Of a stretch of 64,000 bases of DNA, positions 49,268-53,095 are shown in pieces. Below the pieces are notes generated by a model that was not told the origin of the DNA, ran no database searches, and saw only the letters and a program-made list of their open reading frames with translations. Positions within the stretch are counted from its first letter, which is position 1, and every line of letters begins with the position of its first letter. The translations under genes were made by a program, and so were the position numbers. Location: assembly GCA_009760855.2 (NCBI GenBank), contig WPIO01000011.1:415501-479500 (forward strand), given 5' to 3'. The DNA comes from Cristatella mucedo. Taxonomy: Eukaryota; Bryozoa; Phylactolaemata; Cristatellidae.

Positions 49268-50016
49268 ATATTATATCTCTCTCTTATGACAAGAAATCTT
49301 CATGTACCCTTTTTGACGTATTTAAAATAAAAAATGCCTTTTTAATGTTGCAGATTACAGGGACAGCAATCCTCCAGGCGTATACATATCCAGTGCAAGT
49401 CTCGGACCAATAAACATAATGCAAAGTAATATATTGCCACCTCAGTACAAAATTAGACAACTAGTCTTAATGTGTCACCGCATTTATTCCTTGCCATGGT
49501 TACTCCTGTAATATCTGGAGACTTTTCTTTTGTGTTGAAGGACGTCACGATGATGATGAGAGATACGGACCTTACTCTCAATCTCAAGGCCAGTATCAGT
49601 CGTCGATGCCATATAATAATGGACATTCAGCAGAAAGCATCTCACAGTTTCTTCGAAGTCCAAGTATTTATAGCAGTACATTTCTAAGGTTTTTCCTGAC
49701 ACTAAAACGCTTGTACGATAAGGCATTCCATAACTGAACATATATCTACTTGCAGGAGAAACCAATCCAAACAGGCACGTGCCATCTTTAAATTATGATG
49801 AGCCCATTCGTACTTGTCTAGGTCAGTAAAAGCTTTTTATAATGTCATGCTCCGACATGTACGTTTGCAATAGGGAACTGTAGGACTCGTTCCATTCAAA
49901 TTGATTTACTTCGATAATTTAATTTACTTCGATACACTGGCTTCCTTGCTTTTGCAGAAGCACCTCAGATGAGGAAACCCGACCCATCGTACCATCGTAA
50001 AAGACGACTCAATTGA
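9152..50016 (+). CDS. Ig-like type I transmembrane receptor gene (spliced, partial 5')
   Basis: This entry gives the span of a multi-exon gene; the exons are listed separately. Joined in order the exons give roughly 620 codons: one complete Ig-like domain, a second Ig-like domain split over two exons, one membrane helix with a basic cytoplasmic flank, and a tail of about 350 residues rich in Ser, Pro, Tyr and Asn. All junctions read as phase 1, and exon lengths (291, 234, 186, 120, 75, 126, 135, 84, 60, 60, 60, 57, 51, 72, 135, 66 bp) are multiples of three. Introns range from about 80 bp to 13.7 kb and carry most of the LINE and SINE copies of the window. The architecture fits an adhesion, self-recognition or immune-type receptor in the plasma membrane; cnidarian allorecognition receptors are one family with this layout, but I cannot assign the gene to a family. 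The signal-peptide exon is not identified, so the start is open. Confidence 0.75.
9606..9839 (+). CDS. Receptor exon: Ig-like domain 2, first part
   Basis: This exon runs from the acceptor gtgttttcgcag to the donor ACCAG|GTATAT, phase 1 at both ends, 78 codons. It contains [13 protein letters not shown], a near-textbook I-set B-C segment (C-x-A-x-G-x-P-x-P). An E-strand-like run [12 protein letters not shown] ends the exon. The core Trp expected about ten residues after the Cys is absent. NQTS is a potential N-glycosylation site. The F strand and second Cys are supplied by the next exon, so the intron splits the domain, as is common in I-set genes. The preceding intron is only about 160 bp. 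Confidence 0.75.
9968..10153 (+). CDS. Receptor exon: Ig-like domain 2 end and membrane-proximal stalk
   Basis: This 62-codon exon follows a gcgattgcttttttag acceptor and ends at GCTGG|GTGAGT, both phase 1. It opens with [12 protein letters not shown], which fits the F-G region of the I-set domain begun in the previous exon and supplies its second Cys. The remainder ([14 protein letters not shown] ... [14 protein letters not shown]) has no further Cys and probably forms a stalk; NRS is a possible glycosylation sequon. A splice from here to the membrane-span exon at 15576 keeps the frame, but other exons may be missed in the intervening 5.4 kb intron. Confidence 0.7.
10430..10580 (+). mobile_element. 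SINE-2 copy
   Basis: tRNA-like head with B box gggttcggatcc, core gcgatcctttatcgtcgctgc and a gatagccccaaaggctcttttg segment. Same order as the other copies. Confidence 0.65.
12115..12215. repeat. (TA)n(GA)n compound microsatellite
   Basis: TA run, then GA run to about 12172, then TA/GT-rich DNA up to the LINE B 5' end. Confidence 0.9.
12215..13110 (+). mobile_element. LINE family B, 5'-truncated, longest open copy
   Basis: A single uninterrupted frame of 281 codons (12217-13062) covers the region after the RT catalytic motif: [13 protein letters not shown], then [31 protein letters not shown] and the C-terminus. It ends with the B-type 3' UTR (gtggaggtacagactgagatac) and an ACAT-rich tail. 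The endonuclease and catalytic palm are missing, so it cannot move. A (TA)n(GA)n repeat abuts its 5' end. Confidence 0.85.
15576..15695 (+). CDS. Receptor exon: transmembrane helix
   Basis: This 40-codon exon begins after ggtgtttttgtag and ends at AAAAG|GTGAGG, phase 1 at both ends. It encodes about 23 hydrophobic residues ([20 protein letters not shown] and on to LAC), followed at once by [11 protein letters not shown] hydrophobic stretch flanked on its C-terminal side by a dense cluster of Arg and Lys is the expected stop-transfer layout of a type I protein, with the Ig domains outside and the following exons inside the cell. Cys at the inner membrane border could be acylated. Confidence 0.85.
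15778..15852 (+). CDS. Receptor exon: basic juxtamembrane tail segment
   Basis: Twenty-five codons follow a strong pyrimidine tract and TTGTAG, phase 1. The segment is highly basic ([10 protein letters not shown], then QRTKLIQ). To stay in phase 1 the exon must end before GCAAGT at 15853, a GC-AG type intron. The GTATTT four bases downstream would leave phase 2, and the next exon has an early stop in that phase. It continues the positively charged membrane-proximal tail, which may bind inner-leaflet lipids. Confidence 0.6.
17325..17400 (+). mobile_element. LINE family A 3' tail remnant
   Basis: Only the gagattgagttttctgagggctctag hairpin-side sequence and an ATT run remain. Confidence 0.5.
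17519..17644 (+). CDS. Receptor exon: cytoplasmic tail, Ser/Ala-rich
   Basis: An open phase 1 segment of 42 codons follows ATTATCAG; an acceptor 12 bases upstream (aattttag, exon start 17507) is equally good and in frame. It encodes [15 protein letters not shown] and then an acidic and Ser/Thr/Ala-rich part ([18 protein letters not shown]). The end is either GAG|GCAAGT after 17644 (GC-AG intron) or CTG|GTAGTT after 17656; both keep phase 1. No known domain is seen. It is likely a disordered linker. Confidence 0.55.
18149..18355 (+). CDS. Unassigned small ORF with two CxxC pairs
   Basis: 68 codons with CDRCH near the start and ICTGCKHTI in the middle, followed by Lys-rich sequence. Two CxxC knuckles about 30 residues apart could bind zinc. 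There is no independent support; it lies in a receptor intron and may be a transposon relic or chance. Confidence 0.15.
   Translation: MMQCDRCHLMPTVTSNNNLVTRKPSKRICTGCKHTIAKLKHLKLVHYTSLDKKRKFHASDDLLHSFLS
19065..19245 (+). mobile_element. LINE family A 3' remnant
   Basis: Degenerate gtgcatgccgaccca... repeat region, then aaatgtaaattgcctaaaaagagat and an AAT/ATT tail. Confidence 0.55.
20485..22012 (+). mobile_element. LINE family B, decayed, interrupted by a family A insertion
   Basis: Begins in the RT block ([20 protein letters not shown] at about 20512-20571; the catalytic YADD is changed, reading YANK) and continues through frameshifted C-terminal sequence to the B 3' UTR. The UTR is cut at about 21604 by a minus-strand LINE A (to 21978) and resumes with ggctttgtggagttacagactgag and an ACATT tail. 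Confidence 0.75.
21605..21978 (-). mobile_element. LINE family A, truncated, nested in LINE B
   Basis: Minus-strand 3' end with AAT repeat, hairpin and about 370 bp of C-terminal sequence, inserted in the 3' UTR of the surrounding B copy. Confidence 0.8.
23072..23206 (+). CDS. Receptor exon: cytoplasmic tail with PPYEFY motif
   Basis: Starting after a good ataactattttcag acceptor in phase 1, this exon encodes Ser/Lys-rich sequence then [17 protein letters not shown]. The two tyrosines next to PP are candidate kinase or SH2/WW sites. The frame stays open to 23349, so two donors are possible: GAG|GCAAGT after 23206 (GC-AG, 45 codons) or AAGT|GTAAGT after 23272 (canonical, 67 codons, adding a Cys- and aromatic-rich extension). 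Both give phase 1 and join in frame to 29695. Other frames of the exon contain stops. Confidence 0.6.
23653..23802 (-). mobile_element. SINE-1 copy
   Basis: Complete unit of about 150 bp on the minus strand: tRNA-like A box (tggtttggtccagc), B box gggctcgagccc complement, and the 3' hairpin shared with LINE A. Confidence 0.75.
24340..24431 (+). mobile_element. LINE A or SINE-1 3' tail remnant
   Basis: Contains gtgcctaaatagagattgtgttctctgaaggagct then ATT-rich DNA. The tail is shared by LINE A and SINE-1, so the source is unclear. Confidence 0.45.
24426..24546 (+). mobile_element. SINE-1 copy, 5' part decayed
   Basis: ggccgaggtcgtgggcatgagcc then gtgaagcgcctgaatagagatcaagttctct. Confidence 0.6.
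25126..25236 (+). mobile_element. SINE-1 copy, left arm of palindrome
   Basis: 3' two-thirds of SINE-1. It carries an extra gatgaa-type insertion before agattaag that is shared with the right arm at 25456-25606. Confidence 0.75.
25237..25455. repeat. (CA)n(TA)n(GT)n mirror-symmetric microsatellite
   Basis: Starts with TA and CA runs, has TA runs in the middle and ends in long GT runs, so it can fold back on itself. It is the loop of the SINE-1 palindrome. Confidence 0.9.
25456..25606 (-). mobile_element. SINE-1 copy, right arm of palindrome
   Basis: Minus-strand SINE-1, near mirror image of 25126-25236, with the same private insertion. Confidence 0.75.
26041..26463 (-). CDS. Unassigned ORF, 140 codons
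   Basis: Open frame with Arg/Ser-rich middle ([16 protein letters not shown]) and a hydrophilic end ([18 protein letters not shown]). Composition looks more protein-like than neighbouring frames, and a possible acceptor lies inside it (tctcagaccacag, about 26394). No family recognised. The stop falls inside a 17-bp direct repeat (ataagttggcttctcat at about 26028 and 26065), so the 3' end may have been altered by a small duplication. It could be an exon or retrocopy of another gene, or chance. Confidence 0.25.
   Translation of the reverse strand: MSHVQPDCHFCLFKIHRCSCHLRPQIGESLASFSPFDFGEPCLLPYRFYSYRSSSQFIANRSHVSNYFHNSRPEIVRLAFRGPKWRDRGGSSKHSSKSFEGASLQEDLWIISPGRSYHATDLKPRPKDEKPTYEEFMKKL
27180..27265 (+). 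mobile_element. LINE family A 3' tail remnant
   Basis: Well preserved hairpin (gtgcctagaaatagattgagttctctgagggcgc) followed by ATTATTATT. Confidence 0.65.
27335..27375. repeat. (TTATA)n pentanucleotide repeat
   Basis: About eight units of tatta. Confidence 0.85.
27985..28160 (+). mobile_element. LINE family A 3' remnant
   Basis: Degenerate C-terminal repeats (ctaaccatg ... gcatgataaccctgtgcacg) and hairpin tail (gtacctagacatagattaagttctctggtggcgc). Confidence 0.6.
28175..28330 (-). mobile_element. SINE-2 copy, diverged
   Basis: Minus-strand B-box complement (aacccacacccatgac) and the core complement around 28205-28240. Confidence 0.5.
29695..29778 (+). CDS. Receptor exon: cytoplasmic tail with NPSYY motif
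   Basis: This 28-codon exon lies between AGCTTTATCCTCAG and ACTCAG|GTAAGC, phase 1 on both sides; in phase 2 it would start with a stop. It encodes an acidic block ([10 protein letters not shown]) and [13 protein letters not shown] matches the NPxY signal used for clathrin-adaptor endocytosis and PTB-domain binding, so a trafficking or signalling role is plausible. The following intron is about 13.7 kb and holds many LINE copies. Confidence 0.75.
30018..31730 (-). mobile_element. LINE family A, old, long copy
   Basis: On the minus strand, from the 3' hairpin (about 30045-30080) through the C-terminal region and the RT VPQGS block (near 31200) to the sequence upstream of the RT that matches 60090-60310. 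Heavily mutated; no frame longer than about 60 codons. Confidence 0.65.
31735..32335 (-). mobile_element. LINE family A, truncated
   Basis: Starts with AAT repeats and hairpin complement directly beside the older copy. Minus-strand frames 32091-32294 keep the [15 protein letters not shown] block. Confidence 0.8.
33110..35205 (+). mobile_element. LINE family B with nested family A insertion
   Basis: Holds fingers-palm RT sequence ([24 protein letters not shown]-like, [20 protein letters not shown] at 33673-33732). The catalytic block is degraded (YHFHDFD where YADD is expected). It is interrupted at 34328-34704 and resumes with [18 protein letters not shown] to the B 3' UTR. Frame broken many times. 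Confidence 0.8.
34328..34704 (-). mobile_element. LINE family A, truncated, nested in LINE B
   Basis: About 377 bp of 3' end in minus orientation. The B sequence on either side would be continuous without it, and short similar bases (caactaat / taactgat) flank it like a target-site duplication. Confidence 0.8.
35970..37375 (+). mobile_element. LINE family A, RT to 3' end
   Basis: RT blocks [12 protein letters not shown] at about 36015-36050 and VPQG at about 36190. The catalytic motif is damaged (FRRMT-like after a stop near 36288). A 129-codon frame (36589-36978) covers the [12 protein letters not shown] region. Ends with the hairpin and (ATT)n at about 37300-37375. Confidence 0.8.
37440..39085 (+). 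mobile_element. LINE family B, best-preserved reverse transcriptase
   Basis: Open frame 37643-38104 holds the [60 protein letters not shown] and the catalytic YADD at 38036-38047. A one-base loss near 38050 shifts the frame to 38053-38490, a TAG at 38488 interrupts it, and the same frame resumes to 38865. Compare the open copy at 12217, which lacks this stop. Ends with the B 3' UTR and ACATT repeats. The endonuclease is absent. Confidence 0.85.
40440..43378 (+). mobile_element. LINE family B, oldest long copy, interrupted
   Basis: The RT block around 41745-41890 (TQPLG- and FNA-like), the C-terminal region around 42240-43200 and the 3' UTR ending gagttgcggtcagagatacgtaacaataaatta are all recognisable but full of changes. 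A 129-codon frame at 40448-40837 could be the end of its endonuclease ([12 protein letters not shown]), which is uncertain. A LINE A copy interrupts it at 42430-42900. Confidence 0.6.
42430..42900 (+). mobile_element. LINE family A, truncated, nested in old LINE B
   Basis: Starts in the [13 protein letters not shown] block and ends with the hairpin and ATT repeats. The surrounding B copy resumes at 42903 (actgacctacaaggtcag). Confidence 0.8.
43315..44025 (+). repeat. Tandem duplication, unit 1 (contains SW-1)
   Basis: This stretch matches 44120-44825 base for base with scattered substitutions: the LINE B 3' end (tagtattagtgg... gagatacgtaacaataaatta), the micro-exon, and a partial SINE-2 near the right end (ttattgccactgg ... 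gatagcc type sequence). The offset is about 805 bp. Confidence 0.8.
43460..43519 (+). CDS. Receptor micro-exon SW-1 (cytoplasmic Ser-Trp unit)
   Basis: A 60-bp phase 1-1 exon between TTTATTTGCAG and GCTG|GTAAGA. It encodes one 20-residue unit with NASWISS in the centre and a downstream Pro (GPTHSRA). Exon and flanks recur about 805 bp downstream (44265-44324) with most differences silent or conservative, so both copies arose by tandem duplication. It is the first of five related units. Confidence 0.75.
44120..44825 (+). repeat. Tandem duplication, unit 2 (contains SW-2)
   Basis: Second copy of the 805-bp unit. Homology to the end of unit 1 (gagtaaattga...) reappears around 45515-45590, so a LINE A insertion at 44848-45345 now interrupts this copy. 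Confidence 0.75.
44265..44324 (+). CDS. Receptor micro-exon SW-2, tandem duplicate of SW-1
   Basis: Also 60 bp and phase 1-1, with intact TTATTTGCAG acceptor and GCTG|GTAAGA donor. Relative to SW-1 the protein differs at only two positions (Arg to Pro near residue 4, Gly to Ala near residue 14); other base changes in the exon are silent. This bias towards silent change suggests both copies have been kept under constraint. Because it is symmetric it can be used together with or instead of SW-1. Confidence 0.75.
44848..45345 (-). mobile_element. LINE family A, truncated, inside duplicated unit 2
   Basis: AAT repeats, hairpin and about 450 bp of C-terminal sequence in minus orientation. It interrupts the second copy of the 805-bp duplication and so is younger than it. 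Confidence 0.8.
45945..46095 (+). mobile_element. SINE-2 copy, diverged
   Basis: tRNA-like head and ggtcgtgactttaaatcc box, then gatcctttattgct ... gcagccgg core, a short distance before micro-exon SW-3. Confidence 0.5.
46155..46214 (+). CDS. Receptor micro-exon SW-3
   Basis: A 60-bp phase 1-1 exon after TTTTTCTTACAG and before CCAA|GTAAGT. It encodes [19 protein letters not shown]: the Ser-Trp centre and trailing Pro line up with SW-1 and SW-2 at the same positions, although the rest has diverged. The Tyr four residues before the Trp is a possible phosphosite. Confidence 0.8.
46349..46405 (+). CDS. Receptor micro-exon SW-4
   Basis: A 57-bp phase 1-1 exon after CTTACAATTGCAG and before GAAG|GTAAGG. 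It encodes [18 protein letters not shown], again with DSW in the middle and a Pro after it, but strongly acidic. The intron separating it from SW-3 is only about 135 bp. Confidence 0.8.
46765..46815 (+). CDS. Receptor micro-exon SW-5
   Basis: A 51-bp phase 1-1 exon after TTTTTAATTGCAG, ending at GAAA|GTATGC. It encodes [16 protein letters not shown]: aromatic-x-SW-x-x-P as in the other units, with a net charge near zero. An in-exon CCA|GTAAAT would give phase 0 and is not preferred. Confidence 0.75.
46840..46884. repeat. (TA)n microsatellite in a receptor intron
   Basis: Lies just before the strong acceptor at 46899. Confidence 0.9.
46900..46944 (+). CDS. Possible receptor micro-exon with PTIYL
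   Basis: A strong acceptor (ctgatttttacag) opens phase 1 into about 15 codons including two Cys and SPTIYL. The donor is uncertain: CTGG|GTGGTC after 46944 or GGTG|GTCCTG after 46947. There is no Ser-Trp centre. Joining SW-5 directly to the exon at 49354 also keeps the frame, so this may be an optional exon or chance. Confidence 0.3.
47504..47600 (-). mobile_element. SINE-1 copy, 3' part, diverged
   Basis: agagccataaaataacttaatatctgttcaggtgtttcgcatttgcc and ggcctccgacctcagtc. Confidence 0.5.
47690..47890 (-). mobile_element. LINE family B 3' fragment
   Basis: Reverse complement of the B tail (taatgtaatgtaatg) and of the ACTCACTACCTCAACTGCTCTCC region before it. Confidence 0.65.
49174..49265. 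repeat. (TA)n microsatellite, about 90 bp
   Basis: Longest pure TA run in the window, 90 bases before the exon at 49354. Confidence 0.9.
49354..49425 (+). CDS. Receptor exon: cytoplasmic tail (GVYISS)
   Basis: A 24-codon phase 1-1 exon between TTTTAATGTTGCAG and CAAA|GTAATA, just downstream of a (TA)n tract of about 90 bp. It encodes a short Asn/Pro/Ser-rich piece with [11 protein letters not shown]. No domain is recognised. The Tyr in a small-residue context is a possible phosphosite. Confidence 0.65.
49541..49675 (+). CDS. Receptor exon: Tyr/Gln/Ser-rich cytoplasmic tail
   Basis: A 45-codon phase 1-1 exon after CTTTTGTGTTGAAG, ending AGCA|GTACAT. It starts with [13 protein letters not shown] and contains [11 protein letters not shown] and PSIYS: five tyrosines within 45 residues. 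YNNG fits the pY-x-N consensus for Grb2-type SH2 domains. The composition points to a disordered signalling tail. The donor is weaker than the others in this gene. Confidence 0.65.
49756..49821 (+). CDS. Receptor exon: penultimate tail exon (LNYDEPI)
   Basis: A 22-codon phase 1-1 exon between CTACTTGCAG and CTAG|GTCAGT. It encodes an Asn/Arg-rich start and [12 protein letters not shown]; the Tyr followed by acidic residues and Pro is a plausible phosphotyrosine docking site. The intron before it is only about 80 bp. Confidence 0.65.
49958..50016 (+). CDS. Receptor terminal exon with basic C-terminus and stop
   Basis: After an excellent acceptor (CTTGCTTTTGCAG) in phase 1, eighteen codons lead to TGA at 50014-50016. 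The protein ends [12 protein letters not shown], a basic C-terminus, so the receptor has no obvious PDZ ligand at its end. The following 560 bases are non-coding and end near a polyadenylation signal, consistent with the last exon. Confidence 0.75.
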
Positions 50017-50600
50017 TCAATTAATTAAGACCTTACGTTTCTTTGGAGATCTGTGCTTCTTAAGTTGGTGGCATGGAAACTGTTTGATCCTCCTCACGAG
50101 GGCTGCGAAGTCATGTTTATGTTGTCCCACTCAACTGAACTGAGAAGATAAACCAGATCCCAAATTCATGAACCCAAAGAAAATCAAAGAAATTCTAGTT
50201 TTTGAATGACTGTGTAGCTGCATATTGACATGAAGAATGTTTAAGGCTGTTATTTTAATTTAATTTTCATATTAGTATATTTGAAAGTTCGTGATAGCTC
50301 CTTGCTACAACTGCTTCCTACCTGCCTTCTGTCGTTCTAAAATATGTATGCTCATTTGCTGTGAAAACTCACTCTCAAAACAGCAAAATTAAAAAACAAG
50401 ATTCCGAGTCACGACAGTAGTTTGAAAAGTGCATTGTTTTAAAAGCCGCTGTCATCTGTATTGTAAGGGTATGCAAATTCTTATTTTCTGTATGTGCCAA
50501 ACCATTCAGACATCACGAAGATAGTGATTTATAGAAATCGTTCACTAAGTTGGCCTATTCAGGTCACTGCAGTGTGAATAAATATGCTTGCTGCCTGCTT
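50017..50600 (+). other. 3' untranslated region of the receptor gene
   Basis: AT-rich, without ORFs or repeats, directly after the stop. AATAAA at 50577-50582 is followed by a TG/T-rich stretch, so cleavage is likely near 50600. A LINE A copy starts about 50 bases beyond. Confidence 0.55.
50577..50582 (+). terminator. Polyadenylation signal AATAAA
   Basis: Canonical hexamer 560 bases after the receptor stop codon and before a T/G-rich tract. Confidence 0.5.
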
Positions 50601-50654
50601 GATAGTATGTTAATGTCGCCCATAAATTTTAAAACAGAAAACAGTTTTGTATAA

Positions 50655-51212
50655 TATAATAATAATAAAAATAATAAGGCACTTGATAAAGTGCTTTCAG
50701 ATAACTCAATCTTTTTCTAGGCACTTTACATTTACTGCAAAGGGAAACACGGTTAAATCGTGAGTAATATCATGCTTGATAAACAACGTGAACAACGTGG
50801 TTAGGGGTGACATGCACAGGGTAAGCATGCAAATGCGGTTAGTGGCAGCATGCACTGTGTCAGCACGCAAAAGCACATGCAGGACGAATCCTAGGGACCC
50901 GCTAAATGCTGTCCTAAATAGGTGTGCTTTTAAGTTCTTTTTAAATGTGGTCAAGTTTGGGGATGTTCTGACGCAAGTCGAGGAGAAGTTTCAGCCTTTG
51001 TTAGCGTACGAAGTTAATGCATAGTCTCCAACGTATTTTAGGTTCGTGCTAAGTATTGGTAAACTATGGGATTCCGAAAAGCGGGTGGTACGATGCTTCA
51101 TCCGATGGGGGAGTATATCGGAGAGATTGGCTGGAGCCAAAGAATGAAGCGACCTAAAAGTGAGCTACAAAAAATTAAAGTCGATCCGTTACTTGACTGT
51201 TAGCCAGTACTG
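50655..51212 (-). mobile_element. LINE family A, truncated
   Basis: AAT repeats, hairpin and C-terminal region, just beyond the receptor 3' end. Confidence 0.8.
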
Positions 51213-51462
51213 GTCGGCGAGAAATGGTCCTGAGTGGTCTTGTTATCGGTCCTGAGCTGCTTCTTCCATGCTATTTACATCCTCAACTGCTCTCGGCTAT
51301 GCCTCCCTTTTCCTTTTATTTTCTCGAGATGACGTCTGCTGGCTACCGAATGCGTAATAAGAGCCGCTTTTGCTGTAAGTTTGCTATACAAAATCCTCGT
51401 CAGTAACTCTTACACAGTTTTTATGGCTTTTCGGAGTCACAGACGGGGATTTATGAAATTTG
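51213..51462 (+). mobile_element. LINE family B 3' fragment
   Basis: Matches the end of the 12217 copy (LSCYF... GYRMR... CAIQN region, then ttcggagtcacagacggggattt). It abuts the family A copy on its left. Confidence 0.65.
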
Positions 51463-52884
51463 TCGCTTTTTATTGCAGCTTTTATTTTCAGCTTTTATGT
51501 CTCTATTTGCTCGCTCTTGCTTACACACTGGAACTATCACGAATCAAGCTGCCGTATCCCGCCACCCAGTCGTCTGCCTCAAGTTGTAAACCAACGTGTC
51601 TGCTTAAACTTAAATCCTTTTTTGAGACCCCGGTTTCAGTTCGTATACCCCCACAGCCAGCTCTCATTACCGACTAGCTTCGCGGCATCATTTGACTCTA
51701 GCTTCAAAAGAAGCTAATCAATCTTATAATTTTCTCAACATTAACTTGGTCCATCCTAATTTTGTGTGTGTGGTCTGCAGTGCTCACACAATGACAGCTA
51801 TTGAAAACTAGTTGACGAGTTTTTCGGCATCTTTATAGCAGGAATAACCTATACTGACCCCTTGGATTTTAGCGAGCTGAAATTTAGTAGCTGGAATTGA
51901 AGAGGCTGCCCTACAACTTGCAAATGCTGTTGGAGTGGCTTGCGTTCAATCGGAATGTAGCTGGCCCTGCAGACGCGGGCCCTTTGAATTGGAATTGGAC
52001 CTTAGTAACGGCCGCCGGTCGACGTTTCGCATTATGCCGATGCTGAGCGAGCCTGCGGCTCCTTTTTCTAGCGAAGCGCCTGACACTAATGCACATGCAT
52101 CATCTGTGGCCAAAAGTTAAACCATTGAAGCAGCGACGCTTGGGGCCACTAATAAAAGCTGTATTTCGTGTCGTCAGCTGTGATTGATCGAGCTTTCCAT
52201 ATATGTGCCGTTGAGAGGAATAAAGGAGAGCCTCGTTGACTGCTCACGTGCACCCGCTGTGTCTCCGTGAGACTCCTACTAGAACAGCCGCCGCCGGAGC
52301 CACTGTCATGCAACACTGAGGGTCGGCAGTTGAGCTGCAAACGCAGCGAGTGCTATTCAGCGTTTTAAACTTACGGGTAGTGGGTTTGATAGCCGAGCTG
52401 TTGATAGTGTGAACGCAGGATGCAGGAAGGTTCTCATCACTGACCCGCCGAAGAAGGCCCGCCGGTAGGTATTGGCTATTGGCCACACCTCACCTACGCT
52501 ACGCTGGTCCTCTTTTAGGTAGCATATCCGATGACCGCTCATTAATATTCATAGCGAAGATAGCAGCGGAATACCCGAAACTACCACGGAGACATCATGT
52601 GAAGGTCCACAACACGCCAGGAGTCGCCCGAGGCCACTCTCTAGCGATAGGACGAATTCCGAAGTCACTAAACTATTGGATCGGTACTAAGTTAAGGTCG
52701 ATGAGAATTTATGTAATGGGAAAAACGCGAACTTCACACCAGAAAGAATAATTACTGAGCTTCATATCAGTTCAAAGAGACTTACTTAACTACACTTACG
52801 CCTGCTTACACTATGCATGCTAATACTAATTAGCTGGCATCCTTCCTTTGGAGCATATTTGCAGCTCACAGAGAGAGAAAATTA

Positions 52885-53095
52885 GTTCCAATATGTGCAG
52901 AAACAATTTCCTATAATCAATTGTGTCACTATTGCTAGAGCTGGAATTCTTGCAAACGGTGAGTCACTAAAGTCACGGTATGCTGTCACTAATGCATGAA
53001 ACAGCTTGGCTGTTGTACTCTTGTCTAACCAAGTCCTAATTTTTGCAACACGAAGAAACTGCAAAGCCCAGACTAGACTGTAAAGCTGATTATGT
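52885..53095 (-). mobile_element. LINE family A internal fragment
   Basis: The minus-strand frame encodes FLRVAKIRTWLDKSTTAKL and ALVTAYRDFSDSPFA, the KIRxxLDKDTxxKL / SRLDFCNSLLAG region of family A. Confidence 0.6.

Larger units (their letters stand above)
46945..49353. other. Receptor intron, about 2.4 kb
   Basis: SINE-1 and LINE B fragments at 47.5-47.9 kb and a long TA repeat; the rest is anonymous. Confidence 0.5.

Noticed and set aside
49075-49413. 112-codon plus-strand frame with a long Tyr-Ile run
   Set aside because: It is read through the (TA)n tract; the receptor exon at 49354 uses a different frame and an acceptor inside it.
50776-51024. Recurrent frame starting MINN...[12 protein letters not shown] on the strand opposite LINE A (also at 34464, 45008, 58060 and 58696)
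   Set aside because: It is the antisense translation of the conserved LINE A C-terminal region, repeated because the element is repeated.
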